64,000 bases of DNA, taken from contig CM030942.1 in assembly GCA_018136815.1 (NCBI GenBank), positions 621,797-685,796 of the forward strand. Direction: 5' to 3'. The stretch's first letter is position 1; each line of letters opens with the position of its first letter. Source of the DNA: Isochrysis galbana. Lineage: Eukaryota > Haptophyta > Isochrysidales > Isochrysidaceae. Shown piece after piece: positions 51,176 through 62,362 of this stretch. A program made the position numbers and the translations under genes. The notes under the pieces were generated by a model. It had not been told where the DNA came from, did not search any database, and saw only the letters and a list, made by a program, of their open reading frames with translations.

Positions 51176-52110
51176 ATGGCCCCAAGGAAGCCTGCCATCA
51201 AGCCTGTGCCCGCCCCTGGCCACTACACCATCCAGCATCCAGGCCCGCGATGCCCGGGCGATTGAGCGCGCCGCGACCGTCGAGGACGTCAGGAAAGCAA
51301 CAGAGTACTGCCGCGCGAACGACGTTGGCGTCAAAGCCGCGCTGGCAACGGGGTTGTTCCCCCATGCGACGCGCTCTCGGGTTGCGGGGGAGCTGCAACG
51401 GCACTCCTCAAGCCAGGAAGTGGTCCCGGATGCAAACAGCAGCTTCTCACGAATGCCGAGCGCACAAAGCTTGCACATTGGATACTGACCCGCGCAGATG
51501 CACACGACCCGCAGAACCGCCACCAGATTTCTGTGAAAGTCCGCACGATGCTCGGCGAGCGCCATAGGTTCAACAAGTCTCGCAAGTACGGCAAGGGCGC
51601 AAGGGTTGCATCCTCCTGAACACCCCTGAGCTCAACCACCTCAACTCGCAGGTCGACCTGTCCCACACCTTCTTCCAGCGTATCTACCCGTGGTGGCGTG
51701 AGCACGGCATTACGATTGACGAGGGGACATCGCGTGCGGAGGAGGCCCGCAGGTCGCAGGTCGAAGAAGTACACGGACGGAGAACGTCGTAACGTCGTGC
51801 ACAATCACTTCCACGGTGAATACGGTCTAGAACGAGAGTTGATTGACGCGGGGGTCATGGACCCCCACACTGAGGTGTGCTATTATACGCTCTTCATACA
51901 CGCCCCGTCCGCCTTCCCAGCTAGCATGTAGCCACGCGCGCAACGCGCAACGCATTCTCACCAACGCACCAATCCCCTCCTTCTCTGCCCCACAGCTCAT
52001 CAATCAAGGACATGCGCAGATTGCTCAACTGCGACGAGACGCCTCAGCCCGGGTTAAGGTGCGGGACTTCTACCGTCCCCGCTCTGACACTTGTGACTTC
52101 CAATAACCCC
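51176..52110 (+). pseudogene. Frame-broken DNA-transposase-like gene, copy 2
   Basis: Starts MAPRKPAIKPVPAPGH at 51176, then changes frame to ATVEDVRKATEYCRANDVGV and again to KQLLTNAERTKLAHWILTRA and RFNKSRKYGKGARV. From about 51622 it reads LNHLNSQVDLSHTFFQRIYP and YPWWREHGITIDEG. Near 51810 KKYTDGERRNVVHNHFHGEY follows, and after a likely intron (acceptor CCCCACAG at about 51994) MRRLLNCDETPQP, whose DET resembles the first catalytic Asp region of DDE transposases. It ends at about 52100. At least three frameshifts make it non-functional. It is related to 33897-34671 over its first 130 codons. Superfamily assignment (Tc/pogo-like DDE) is tentative. Confidence 0.55.
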
Positions 52111-53492
52111 CCCCTCCTCCGCGCCAAAGGCGCGGGACTTCTACCGTCCCCATTGTGACTGCCCCCCCCCTAGGGAATACATAAGTTATTATACTTCACT
52201 GGGCTTTTCATTCACATGCGCCTCCTGTGAAAAGGTCACACTGCTTGTGAAAAGATTGGCCCCCCTCACGGTATGATTATTCTCGACCCCCTTCCCCCCG
52301 CCGAGTTCCCCCCCCAGCCGCCGAGTCCCCCGCCCCCCGCCGAGCTCCCCCAACCCCTCGCCTCCCCCCCCTCCCCAGCCGCCGAGCCGTCCCCCAGCCG
52401 CCCAGCGCCCGAGCCCAGGGCGACAGTGCGGCGGTGCGCGCGGCATGTGCCGCCAGCTCCCTCCGCTCCACACCCCGTTTGTGGGCCACTGGCGCTCCGG
52501 TGGTGCGGCGGTGCGCGCGGCATGTGCCGCCAGCTCCCTCCGCTCCACACCCTGTTTTGGGCCGCCAGCCCGCGGGTGCGATTCGCGGAGCCGCTGGTCG
52601 CTTCGGTGGCGGGCCAAGCCCCGGAGCAGCAGCTGAGCGCGCGCGAGAAGCGGGCGCGCGCCTTTGCGACCCGCGTTTCGGAGCGGCGCAAGGTCGCGAG
52701 GAGTCTGTCGCGTCACTCGAAGGCGGCAGCAGAGCCGCTGTAGCGGGATCGGCGCCGGGCACGACGTCGTCTTCACGAGTCGGCTACCCCATGCGTGAGA
52801 GTGACCCTCGCAGTCCAACTCTCTCCCTTGGCAACCTGAAGAGGAGACTCACAACTTGAGTCTCAGTCAGAGCCATTGCTCGACCAGTGTGTTTTTGGGC
52901 GGCTTTCTGAGCAAACTTCAAAATCCATAAGGGCCACCGGACTCGGGCCGCGCCGCCGTGGCGGCGCGACCGTCACCAGCAGGGTGGGAGAGGCCTCTGC
53001 CATGAGGCATGCCCAATGGGTTCGTCTGGCTTCCGGTCTGGTGGGTGTCTGGTGTGGCCTGCAGTCTGCTGCCCTCCATGGGGGGGGCCAGCATGGCTGC
53101 TGTGGGCGGTGGTGTGGCCGGGGCCACGGGCCGTGTGGCGCGATGGGAGTCGCGCTCACCTGCTCGGCCTCTTCCGGGGGATGCGGTCGCTTCGCCTGCG
53201 ACTGCTCCATGGGCACTGGCTGGGCGCCCGCGGCGGGGGGCCCGAAGGAGAGGAGGGGAGCGCCGGCGCGCTCCATGGCGACCAAGTATAAACTTAGTTG
53301 ACTAGTGGAGTAGAGTAGAACTACATCTACATGATTCTGCATGTCGAAGACAGTACTTAGAGTAGTATTGTAGTATTTACTGGATATTGTACTGGACGGG
53401 GCAGGCGCAAGTCGAGGGGAGGCCCTCGCCATCCGTCCCCTCTCCCCCTCTTCTCCTCTGTCGTCGTCTCCGCCTCGGGGACACCCGGAAGC
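52111..53492. other. Repeat-rich intergenic region
   Basis: 52426-52485 and 52503-52560 are a direct repeat of about 58 bp (GTGCGGCGGTGCGCGCGGCA at their starts). CAAAGGCGCGGGACTTCTAC and GTGCGGGACTTCTACCGTCC at 52060-52145 are another small duplication. A plus-strand frame ending at 52743 (SAREKRARAFATRVSERRKV) may be a coding relic. On the minus strand a Pro-rich frame starting MERAGAPLLSFGPPAAG at 53278 begins like the retroposon ORF at 16489, and may be a 5' fragment of a related element. Confidence 0.4.
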
Positions 53493-54958
53493 ATGGGCTG
53501 CGATCTTGACAGCCTCTGCGCATATACAACCGAGAAGCAGGTTGTCGTCCGCCACCGCTGGGCCGGTCTGCTCTACTACAGCTGCATCGCCGGCGTGCTT
53601 CTCTACGTCGTCGTTGTGCAGATCGTGTTCAACAGGGGCTATCTCGCTTTTCAAGAGCTCTCGGGGACAGTCCGAGCGACCTACGTGCCACCGCAACAGT
53701 TGGCACCGATTGGCTCGCTTGGATATTGCAATCAGTCGAGCGCGGCCAACCGGTCACTGGTGCCGCTGCTGCCATGCGTTAGCTGGGATCAGTCGCTCAC
53801 AACGCAAACATCAGCCTCTGGCCTGCTCATTGGCACACGCATCACGCGCAAGCTGCAGCGGCGTAACATCTCTTGCCACGAGCTCAGCTACGGCTGTAAC
53901 CCATGGTGCGCATCCGTGTCATCCGCTGCAATAGGTTCTGTTGATAGGCGGATGTTAGGATTGTAGGAGCTAGCTTCTTTCACGTTTGTACTCTTAGGTA
54001 CGAGACTAAGGAGGACAGCGTCTCGGTTTATGTGGGCGGCGTAGAGGACGGCACTATCCTCGTGCAACACTCCGTGTCATCACAAAGCGTCGCTGCCATC
54101 CTACCCGGAAGAGGTGATTCACTCGACTCGTTTGGCGAGCGCGAGGTATAACTGCAGCAAAGCACACAAGCTGCTCTCTAATTCACTGGTTGGATGTGCT
54201 GGTCCTGCAGCTTCATCTCAGCCAGAGCCTATTCACCGAAGGCATCGTCTCTTTGGCCACAGGTGGCCTTGCTCACAGGCGCAAATGGCATGTCGTTCCC
54301 CACGGTTCCATGCGGAAAGTCCACCACAATTGACCATCGCTGTGGCTCAGGCCGAGGGGATCTATTCACGGTGGGGCAGCTCATGCAAGCCGCAGGTGTC
54401 GATCTCAATGCCTGGGCTGCAAATGGCGCCGAGGTGCAAAGGAGTGCAGGTGCAGCGGTGATCTTGAGCGTCGACTATCAAGCCAACCTTTTGAACGGGG
54501 TGATGCGATACGAGTACTTGGTCAATGCCTCGAAACTCGAGGCAAAGACCACCTTCTTCGGCTCGTTTGCATCCACCTTTGGCGCCGGGCCGAAATCAAC
54601 GCGTGAGGTCTTCAGCCTTCATGGTGTTCAAATCATTTTCCAGCAGACGGGTGGGCTCACATCCTTCGATTTCTTCACGCTCCTTCTCACTTTCGTCTCG
54701 GGTCTTGCGCTGGTCTCCATCTCAAAAACGGTGACGAATGCCTTTTTGTTGTATGCCGCGCCAATGCGTGACAAGTATCGCCTATTTCTACAGGTGCACA
54801 CTCCAAATTTTGCACCTAGCAGCGATGCCGGCAACAGCGCACTAGAAGAGCTGCTCGCTGCGAAACGCGCCAAGCGAGCCCTTTGTTCCGGTCAGCGCCA
54901 ACCCCAAGAAGCCCTTCTCACTCCGCTTGAATCCAACTCTGGCCAGACAGGAAACTAG
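53493..54958 (+). CDS. P2X-type ATP-gated cation channel, 3 exons
   Basis: Exons 53493-53905, 53998-54113 and 54222-54958 join in phase to 421 residues, the usual P2X size. P2X channels are trimers with two membrane helices per subunit. The N-terminus YTTEKQVVVRHRWAGLLYYS carries the conserved Y-x-T-x-K motif before TM1 (about 22-46), then the GYLAF segment. The ectodomain has several Cys and N-glycosylation sites (NQSS, NRS, NIS), and GRGDLFTVGQLMQAAGVDL matches the P2X motif before the lower body. HGVQIIFQQTGGLTSFDFFT leads into TM2 (about 306-337, LLLTFVSGLALVSISKTVTN). In protists such channels often sit on contractile vacuoles or other acidic organelles. The third intron's acceptor (54221) was chosen by phase. 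The Lys/Arg residues of the ATP site were not individually assigned. Confidence 0.87.
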
Positions 54959-56062
54959 AAAGTACACATGGCATGAAAGTAAGCTATCTGCCAATCCTAA
55001 TCTTTGTAGCTGATACTACAAGTGGTTTTCTTTCTTCCTTGAACCTTTGAAAAACACATTGTTATAGTTTTAGCGATGGAGCACGCCTAAACAAGTCTAT
55101 ACAGCCTTAGTGCTGACCTGGACCTAGGGGAGGCGGCCCTCGTGCCGCTTCTCCCTCGGCCTCCAACTCCCATCCGGGGGGGCCGCCGGCCACCCGCAGT
55201 CAGAATCTGCTGTCTTTTGGCATGAGCTGAGCCACGGTGGCAAAAAAGGGGTGACTGCCAACCACCGACCCTCGTCGGGCCCGCCGGGGCTGCATCGATC
55301 TCTGATCGCGCTAGCTCCTGCGGAGCCGATCGCCCATCTCTGGTGTCGCACCCCCGAAACCAACGAAAAAGGAACGAGGGGGGGGGGGGGGGGGGTGTAA
55401 AGATGCGGAGGGAAGGAAGGAAGGGCGGCGTCAGACGCGAGGTAGAGGTTGCCGGTCTAGTAGTAGGTATTGGCCCTGAACCTTCAAATGTGCTTTTTGT
55501 AGGCGGCAGGTACAAGTACAAGCACCGCCGGGCTTGGGGTGAAGGACTTAGCTATATGCTGGTCTGGTGGCATGCCCCCCCCCCCATCTAACTCAATCTC
55601 CCTCCTGCGCCAATCGGGCGGACGGCGCTCGGCCCCGACTTATCCTGTAGCAATAGGCGGAAGGTATTATTTGGGCGCACACTCTCAAAGCGCAAAGCAA
55701 CCACGACACCACACCCCTCGCTTACAACGGCGACTGCAAGAAGCCTGCGCCCGGGCAAAGATTTCCTACAAGGTCCTGTTGCTGGGCATGGGGCGCCACT
55801 GGGTACAGCGAATCTACCCGTCACTCGCCACGATAACGATGCGACGGAAGCTAACAGCACATATGACATGCACGAGGCATGCGGCGTCACAAAAAAATTG
55901 TCCATCGCAATCCACAAGGAGTCAAGAAATAAGTGTTTGCCATGTGGGCCAGGCCTGGCGACAATCCATGAATCTATTGACCGTGCCAATAATCGACATT
56001 TGAGCATTCCAAGCACCTGCCGCGCCGCTTCATCAAAGCAAAGAAGATGGGAATGCCGGTGA
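54959..56062. other. Intergenic with retroposon leader motif and G run
   Basis: At 55062-55082 TTATAGTTTTAGCGATGGAGC is identical to the leader/start of the retroposon at 16489, but the frame stops after three codons, so only the 5' end remains. A poly-G run lies at about 55379-55395. No gene recognised on either strand. Confidence 0.45.
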
Positions 56063-57155
56063 TCAACCAATGCGCTCAGCCACGTTGACCTCCGCCTCGT
56101 GCATTTCCTCTGCCATATGACGCAACCCTGGCATGACCTGCGGGTACAGCGGACAATACGTGCGAATGGTCTGAGAATGGTCTCTTGAATGAAGTCTTGA
56201 CGATGACTGGGGGTAGTCCGCAGTGAACCAAAAAGAAGGGCATGAAAGAGCAACGAACGCACCGCAGCAAATTTCGAGTTGAGAAGGGCGACGAGGCCGG
56301 GGAACGGCTTCGAAGAGTCGAGCTCCTTGCCGGTTTTCGTATTGGTCACTTCCACGCCCATAAGCAGGCCGCCCGTGCGTTTGGTGCCGTAGCAGAGAAT
56401 CTTCCCGAGAGGTAAGCCCGAGAGAGTGGGAAGATCAGCGTCGCCCGCGCGCTTGCCCAAAATCTCAGTCTTCTGCACCTCGAAATCTCCGTCGCAGGCG
56501 GTTACCTCCGTTAGATCGGCCTTCTCGTAGGAGATGGTCATGTTGAGCGTGCCAGTGACACGGCTCTTTGCTGCTCCAGCCACGCCGCCAACGCACCTAG
56601 AGAGTCGGACAACAGTTCTGAGGGGTGAGATTGCCTCGATTGGATAGTCCACATCGCACAGAAGCGGACTCACCAGAGGCCGCAGAGGCCGTTTGAATCG
56701 TAGTTAAGGCCAACACCAACTTCGATTCCTTTGATCGAGAGCTCAATCACATCGGGTAGGATGCGCGGGATCGACTTGAAGATATCTCGCGGCCGCCTGC
56801 ACTCATCCATATCGATCTCCTCCACCGCAAGCTCATCCAGTGTGATGTTGTCGATCTGCGTGGTGTAGAGGCCCACGCGGATCTTGGCGTCGATGGGGAG
56901 CTTGGAGACTCGAGGGTGCGTCGTCACCTCGCCCAAAGCCCAGTGGACCGCCGAGTTGAGCCCTTCCGCAAGCGGACCAGTCGCCTGCCTGCAGCTGATG
57001 GCAGGCTGCGCTGCCATGCTGCCAAAGAGAGCATTGGGCGAGGCGGGCTGCGGTCCGGTGAGCGTGAGCGCGAGGATGGCGCACGTCCCAATGATTGCCA
57101 GTGCCACTTGAGCCACTGGCCTGTTCGACAGCAGAGAGGACGAGGAGGTCTGCAT
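56063..57155 (-). CDS. Single-pass or secreted protein of unknown function, 3 exons
   Basis: Exons 57155-56674, 56596-56263 and 56137-56063 join in phase to 296 residues. The start is the ATG at 57155 behind a CT-rich leader (an in-frame ATG at 57272 is less likely). Residues about 15-34 (AQVALAIIGTCAILALTLTG) are a signal anchor. The rest alternates hydrophobic and polar residues like a beta-rich fold: KIRVGLYTTQIDNITLDELA, VIELSIKGIEVGVGLNYDSN, TGTLNMTISYEKADLTEV and a conserved-looking C-terminal MAEEMHEAEVNVAERIG. The alternation resembles lipid-transfer/LEA-14 or BPI-like proteins, but I do not recognise a family. Exon phases and a clean stop support it as a real gene. Confidence 0.75.
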
Positions 57156-58559
57156 GGAAGTCGAGAGAGAAGAGAGTGGCGGTGGGTGGGTGGGGAAGAG
57201 AGCGACCTGCGAGGCTGGACCCGATGTTGAAAAGGTGGAAGGCGATGGATAGAGAAGACGTGAGAAGCACACACCCCAGGAAGAAGGATGGGGGAGTCGC
57301 CCGCAGTAAGTGCGGGGGGGGGAGTTTGTAGGGGGGGGGGGGGAAGAGGGGGGCGTCAGCCACGAGAGAGAGGCTAAAGAGCGCTGAGGAGAGGAAGAAA
57401 GGCGACGAGGCAGGGCCTCTCGGGCTGTGTGAAACAGAGAGAGAGAAGCGGGTGTTGTTGGGAGAGGGAAGAGGGCCAGAATCTTGGTTCAGCCGTTTCG
57501 CGATCGGATTCCATTTTTGAGCCACTCATAAGACGTTCTGTCGCGGCGCCGGCCCCAACCTCGCGGCCGACCGTTTCTTCGTTCGCTTGTAGCCAGCCCT
57601 ACGAGGTATGAATTCCCAGTACCTCTATGAGGAGTACTCCTACTTTACACAAACCACAACATCCGGACCGCAGGTCCGGGCGGGCCCCAACGGGCCCACA
57701 CCAACACGTTGAACTCGACAACCCTCTTAAAAATGGTTCCGCAGGATTTGGGGGGGGGGGGGAGTATCGCGAAACGTTTCCCGGAGGCAAAGGGAGCCCC
57801 CCCCCCCCTCCGCCCCTCCCCCTCCGCCGCCGTCCCCCTCCCCCCTCCCCTCTTCGTAGAAAAATAGACAAAAACAGTCCCAAAAACAATACCGGAGGGG
57901 GGCTCTCTAACGAATTCTTGCCGGGCGAGGGCGCTCGGTCGGGTGCGCGCGCTCTCTCTCTCCCGCTTGCTCACTCGCTCTCCCTCTCTCCCTCTCTCGC
58001 TCCCCCCCTCTCTCGCTCTCTCCCCCTCGCTCTCGCGCTCTCCCTCGCTCTCCCTCGATGCACTTGGATCTGACCGACGAAGCGGTAGATCTGACGGCGG
58101 TCACGAGTGTACGCTTACGACATATAATAACAACATATCACTCGTCATCTCGTCATCGGGCTCCTCCACTATCATCTCTAGGTCCTAAGGCAGCACATGT
58201 GACTCCCAATCTTTCAGCAAATCCTCGTCAAGCACAAGATTTGTGTGGCGCGTGGCGCGCCGCGCCGCGCTACTCATCCTCAAGCCATAGGGGGCCGCGC
58301 TGCGGTCTCCTTGTGATAGTCTTTTCTTTGATTCGTGTAATGTATGGTGATGGTGAGCAACAAACTAGGGTTCTCGACCATTTGCAGGTGTCCCTGATGA
58401 GAGTAGGTACAATAAGAGGGTTGTGGGCTGACGTATGACCGTTGGTCTGAGGCGCAATGTCAATGGCGATATGTGATAACGATCGATGAGGGAGGCGGGG
58501 GAGAAGGCGGCGGCGGTGAGGGAGGCGGTGGTGATTGATGGTGGTTGCGGAGACGGCGG
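57156..58559. other. Intergenic, CT-rich and homopolymer DNA
   Basis: Contains G runs at about 57307-57345, a C/G tract at 57740-57860, and a CTCTCTCCCTCGC tract at 57945-58060. No convincing gene. Long frames here are compositional. Confidence 0.45.
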
Positions 58560-58680
58560 CGGTGGTGAGTGTGGCGGAGGTGAGGGAGGCGGCGGTGAGG
58601 GAGGCGGCGGTGAGGGAGGCGGCGGTGAAGGCGGTGGCGGCGAGGGAGGCGGTGGTGACGGCGGCGGCGAGGGAGATGGT
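58560..58680. repeat. GGCGGTGAGGGA minisatellite
   Basis: About seven units of GGCGGTGAGGGAGGC with small changes. Open on all frames, hence artificial ORFs on both strands. Confidence 0.85.
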
Positions 58681-58775
58681 GAAGGACATCGGCACGCTGA
58701 TCGAAATGGAGAAGTTCATGGTGGAGCAGAGCGACAGGGAAGAAGGAAGATGGGCAGGTTGGATAGTGGGACACT

Positions 58776-59131
58776 TGTGAGTGAGCAGACAGTTGGGCGG
58801 TTGTGAGTGAGCAGACAGTTGGGCGGTTGTGGGTGGTGGGCACAGACAGGGGTGGTAGCGCAGGGGGGCGGAAGTTTGTGTCAAATGTATTGTAACGCCA
58901 ACTGACAGCTGCCTAATTGATCACTCACAACCGCCCAACTGTCTGCTCACTCATAACCGCCCAACTGTCTGCTCACTCACAACCGCCCAACTGCCTCAGG
59001 CCCACTCACAACCGCCCAACTGTCTGCTCACTCACAACCGCCCAACTGTCTGCTCACTCACAACCGCCCAACTGTCTGCTCACTCACAACCGCCCAACTG
59101 TCTGCTCACTCACAACCACCCAACTGCCTCA
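58776..59131. repeat. 26-bp minisatellite arranged as an inverted repeat
   Basis: Unit CTGTCTGCTCACTCACAACC plus GCCCAA. About nine units lie at 58921-59131, two with CTGCCTCAGGCC in place of the variable part. About two units lie in the opposite orientation at 58776-58830. The ~90 bp between the arms is unique. The arms can pair over about 50 bp. Confidence 0.93.
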
Positions 59132-59154
59132 GGCCCCCTCACAGCCGCTCCCTC

Positions 59155-59278
59155 CTCCTCCCCCCCACCCCCCACCCTCCGCCCCCCTTCCGCCCCCCTT
59201 CCGCCCCCCTTCCACCCCCCTTCCGCCCCCTTCCGCCCCCCTTCCGCCCCCCTTCCGCCCCCTTCCGCCCCCCACATG
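59155..59278. repeat. CCGCCCCCCTT tandem repeat
   Basis: About ten units of TTCCGCCCCCC. Low complexity, no gene. Confidence 0.9.
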
Positions 59279-59653
59279 CGGCCCGACACTTGTCGTCTTG
59301 ACGTGACTGACGAAGTCTTCACCCGTCATTCATCCACTCTTCTGACCATTCTGACTCATGGATGCCATCCTCCTACCAGGCTCTCCCAAGCCTTGGGTAT
59401 TCGACTCACCGACGACATCACGATCTCAAGGGTACCCATCGATTTGTGCTTGCAACTGTCCGACTCCAACGAGCGTCACCTTTGGCAACAGCTTGCGGCA
59501 CAGACCACTCTCCGATGCGTATAATGGCTCTGACATGCACAGTGCGAGTCGCAGCTCCTTTTCTGCAAATGCCACTCTTCCCAGAACTCCGTCACATCGT
59601 CTTCAAGCACATTGCACCTCGGTACAACACTTCGAAGGAGACGACAGCACTTG

Positions 59654-60097
59654 TCAACGCTCCCAGATGGCGTTCTCGTAACCTTCCTTGTCTGCTTTTA
59701 TATTGGTCCTCACATGTTCCAACCAAAAGCTCGTTGTAGGTGGACGTACAATTGTGGAAAACGCCTGGTGGAGTAGGACAGCATGCCCTTGTGCACGTAT
59801 ATCTGTTGCGGTACTCATACTTGCGACAGCGTTGAACATTTTCGCCTTCATGAACGCGATGCTACTTTTCACGTCATCGCAATTCCAATAGTTGTACATT
59901 TCTAACTCTGCGGTGAAGTTGGAGTCCTGCTTCAGCTCGTTACAAATATCTGAGGACAGTGTATCATTATCCGCATAATCAGTGTAGGCCAACCAGCCAT
60001 CGTCAGAAAGCTCTGCTATGCTCATCGACGGCTCTCGAAGAGAATTTGAAGCTTCAAACTCATATGGCAAATCAATTGTCACACCGCATAAATACAC
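59654..60097 (-). CDS. Unrecognised AT-richer ORF, possibly partial
   Basis: Open for 148 codons, but the first in-frame ATG is at 60025 (MSIAELSDDGWLAYTDYADN), so the 5' end may be missing or spliced. The protein is acidic and polar (SDICNELKQDSNFTAELEMY) and ends KEGYENAIWER. Base composition is clearly lower in GC than most neighbours. No family recognised. It shares strand and composition with the ORF at 60714-61157, and together they may be one foreign insertion. Confidence 0.4.
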   Translation of the reverse strand: MYLCGVTIDLPYEFEASNSLREPSMSIAELSDDGWLAYTDYADNDTLSSDICNELKQDSNFTAELEMYNYWNCDDVKSSIAFMKAKMFNAVASMSTATDIRAQGHAVLLHQAFSTIVRPPTTSFWLEHVRTNIKADKEGYENAIWER

Positions 60098-60713
60098 TAG
60101 CTAACGTCACACTGAGGTTGGTCAATCCAATGCCTCACAACTATAGTGAGCGGATGTTACTCCGTCAGCTGTCAGGTCGTTAGTTCAGAATTTTGAATAA
60201 AACCCGTCACGAAACACCTAGGCGTCCCACAAACAAGATTTCAGTCATACTGGGGGGAGTTGATCCATCCGAAGAGGTCCCCTCGTGAAAGTCACTTTTA
60301 CACACACACATGATTGAGACGATGGGGCTCCTCTGCTACACGTCTAACTGCGCAAGTCTCTGCTACACGTCTAATTGCGCAAGCATCTGCGGAGACAACC
60401 TGGTCCAGAAGAAACCTTGCCGACGCTCCTCCCTCTGTCTGAGGTATGGCATCGAGCACATGGGTCGATTGCAAGCATTTTCCGCCCAATCAGTGTGACC
60501 CATTGCCGATGTCGAGGGTGGAGAACCCCCAAACCTCGTCTGTGGAACACACTCTTGGGATTCAACCGGCATACATCCCCATCGATCCTCGAGTTCTGCC
60601 GCTCCGATCGCAGAGCGCGCACCGCGTAAATGCAGAATACAGGTTTCGTTACACGTCTATAGGGTGATGGAACGGGTTTGGTCCGTGTTCTTACATAACG
60701 TCAACGTGACCTT
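60098..60713. other. Between the two AT-richer ORFs, no gene seen
   Basis: A short direct repeat (CTCTGCTACACGTCTAA(C/T)TGCGCAAG) lies at 60331-60382. Frames on the minus strand (60298-60622) show no motif. Confidence 0.4.
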
Positions 60714-61157
60714 CTAGCGTGGGGGGGTTCGCATCTTTTTTTCATACAACTTACGCGATACTGACAACACCCTCTGCACCAATGTAGTTACATCGTTCTT
60801 GAAATTTTTATCTATCATAGTCGTATTCAAATCATGTTCATTTGGATTCTGAATGTTATTCATCTGATGTTTTAACCCCTCTTTCTCGGCAATTTGCGTG
60901 AGCTGATCGTAATTAACATACCCTCTATCGAAACGCCTGAATGATATGTATGCCCTTATGAACTTGCCGTATTGGTCATCATCAAGCTTATTCACGAATT
61001 GTTCGTACAGCTCCTTCTCCTTGTTGTTATTCAGAGCTCGATCAATTTCGTACCGCCACGCCCCATTGTCGGATGCCGTGCTCGTAAGGATATTCTTGAT
61101 ATTGTTCGGATTTAGTACTGTTGAGTAATTTATGTCAACATCGCTAGTGCTGGACAT
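60714..61157 (-). CDS. Unrecognised AT-rich ORF, virus-like composition
   Basis: 147 residues from ATG 61157 (MSSTSDVDINYSTVLNPNNI). It is rich in Asn, Asp, Lys and Ile, with YEQFVNKLDDDQYGKFIRAY and a helical C-terminus (TTLVQRVLSVSRKLYEKKM). Codon choice favours A/T in third positions, unlike the GC-rich host genes, which points to acquired DNA such as an algal virus, virophage or polinton-like element. No homologue can be named. The ORF ends in a G run that could hide a frameshift. The flanking minisatellite at 61231-61480 is shared with 25839-26052. Confidence 0.5.
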   Translation of the reverse strand: MSSTSDVDINYSTVLNPNNIKNILTSTASDNGAWRYEIDRALNNNKEKELYEQFVNKLDDDQYGKFIRAYISFRRFDRGYVNYDQLTQIAEKEGLKHQMNNIQNPNEHDLNTTMIDKNFKNDVTTLVQRVLSVSRKLYEKKMRTPPR

Positions 61158-61230
61158 GTATGATAGTATCGTATAATAGTATCGTACATATTTTTGTGTC
61201 ACGCACCAACTCGAGCGGGATGCATCAGTC

Positions 61231-61480
61231 CTCTTGCCAAACGAGTGGGTTGGATAGCGCTACCCTCATGATCCCCACGATCCACGATCCTCCGCGATTG
61301 AACGCTTTTCCATGCGGTGGGGGTGATGGCGATTGAACGCGTTCCACGTGTAGGCTGATGGTGATTGAACGCTTTTCCATGCGGTGGGGGTGATGGTGAT
61401 TGAACGCGTTCCACGTGTAGGCTGATGGTGATTGAACGCTTTTCCATGCGGTGGGTGATGGTGATTGAGCGCTTCTCGCC
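61231..61480 (-). repeat. GCGTTCAATCACCATC minisatellite, second locus
   Basis: Inverted and slightly longer copy of the array at 25839-26052, same half-units and same borders (GGCGAGAAGCGCTCAATC and AACCCACTCGTTTGGCAAGA). Confidence 0.8.
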
Positions 61481-62362
61481 TCTCAATAATGTGACTGGCG
61501 ACAGGAACAGGAACAATAGAAGACAACGTTATTTTATGTGCGAAAACACCGTCACACTCCTAAGTAAAAACAAAACGGCCGCCTGGTCCTCTCTTTCGAC
61601 GGAACGCGACTTTCCCTCTCCCTCTGTTGCTCTTGCTCTTGCTTGCTCCCTCGCTCCCTCTTGCTCCCTCTTGCTCCCTTCTTTCTCCCTCTCCCTCTCC
61701 CTCCCTCTCTCTCTCTCTCCCTCTCGCTCCGTGCCCCCCCCTTCCCTCCCTCCCCCTCTCTCTCACTTCCCTTTATCACCCTTCTCTCTCTGCCCCCCCC
61801 CCCCCTCTCCCCTCCCCCCTCTCTTTCTTTCCAAGTACGCGTAAGCGCGCGTGCATATGCTCATGCTCAGCGCGCGGTCGGTGCATGAGTATGAGTACGA
61901 GGGCTCGCGTTGCCATTCAAAAACGGAGACAGAGACAAAAACGGAAGGGGTTGCAAAGACGGCAAAAACGGCCTGTTCTTGGCCTTCACAGAAAAACAGT
62001 AAAGACGTATTTCCCATTTAGATTTAGGACGGCGTCATACAATACGTGAAAGTGATCAACGTCAAGATTGAAGCTAGCCTGCCCGCCCTCAGCCGTTTAC
62101 TAAAAAACCTAGTCCTCGGTTCTTTCATCCCTCTCTCTCTGCGATTTTGGCGCGAGGCGTGCAGAAGAGAGACAGAAGTAAATAGAGAGTGGAAGACCCC
62201 AAAACAGATGTAAACAGCGTGGCGTGCACGTGATGAGGCCGTGCGCGAGGGGGGCGGGAGGGCGGCGTTCGGCGGCGGCGCGAGAGGGAGGTGGGAGAAA
62301 GGGAGAGAGAGGGGGGGGGGACAGGAGGGAAGCGCGCTGTGCCGGGGCGTGTGCACGGCGCG
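61481..62362. other. Intergenic with CT tract and G-rich leader
   Basis: 61610-61830 is a long CTCC/TTGC tract. 62250-62335 is purine-rich on the coding strand of the next gene. No gene recognised. Confidence 0.5.

Noticed and set aside
52863-53280. Pro-rich minus-strand ORF as a host gene
   Set aside because: Composition is low-complexity and its start resembles the retroposon leader at 16489. Treated as a possible element fragment only.
58270-58884. 204-residue minus-strand ORF rich in Ala/Thr
   Set aside because: It is the translation of the GGCGGTGAGGGA minisatellite and flanks. Every frame there is open.
58921-59131. CRISPR-like array
   Set aside because: The 26-bp units are contiguous without unique spacers, and the genome is eukaryotic. 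It is a minisatellite.
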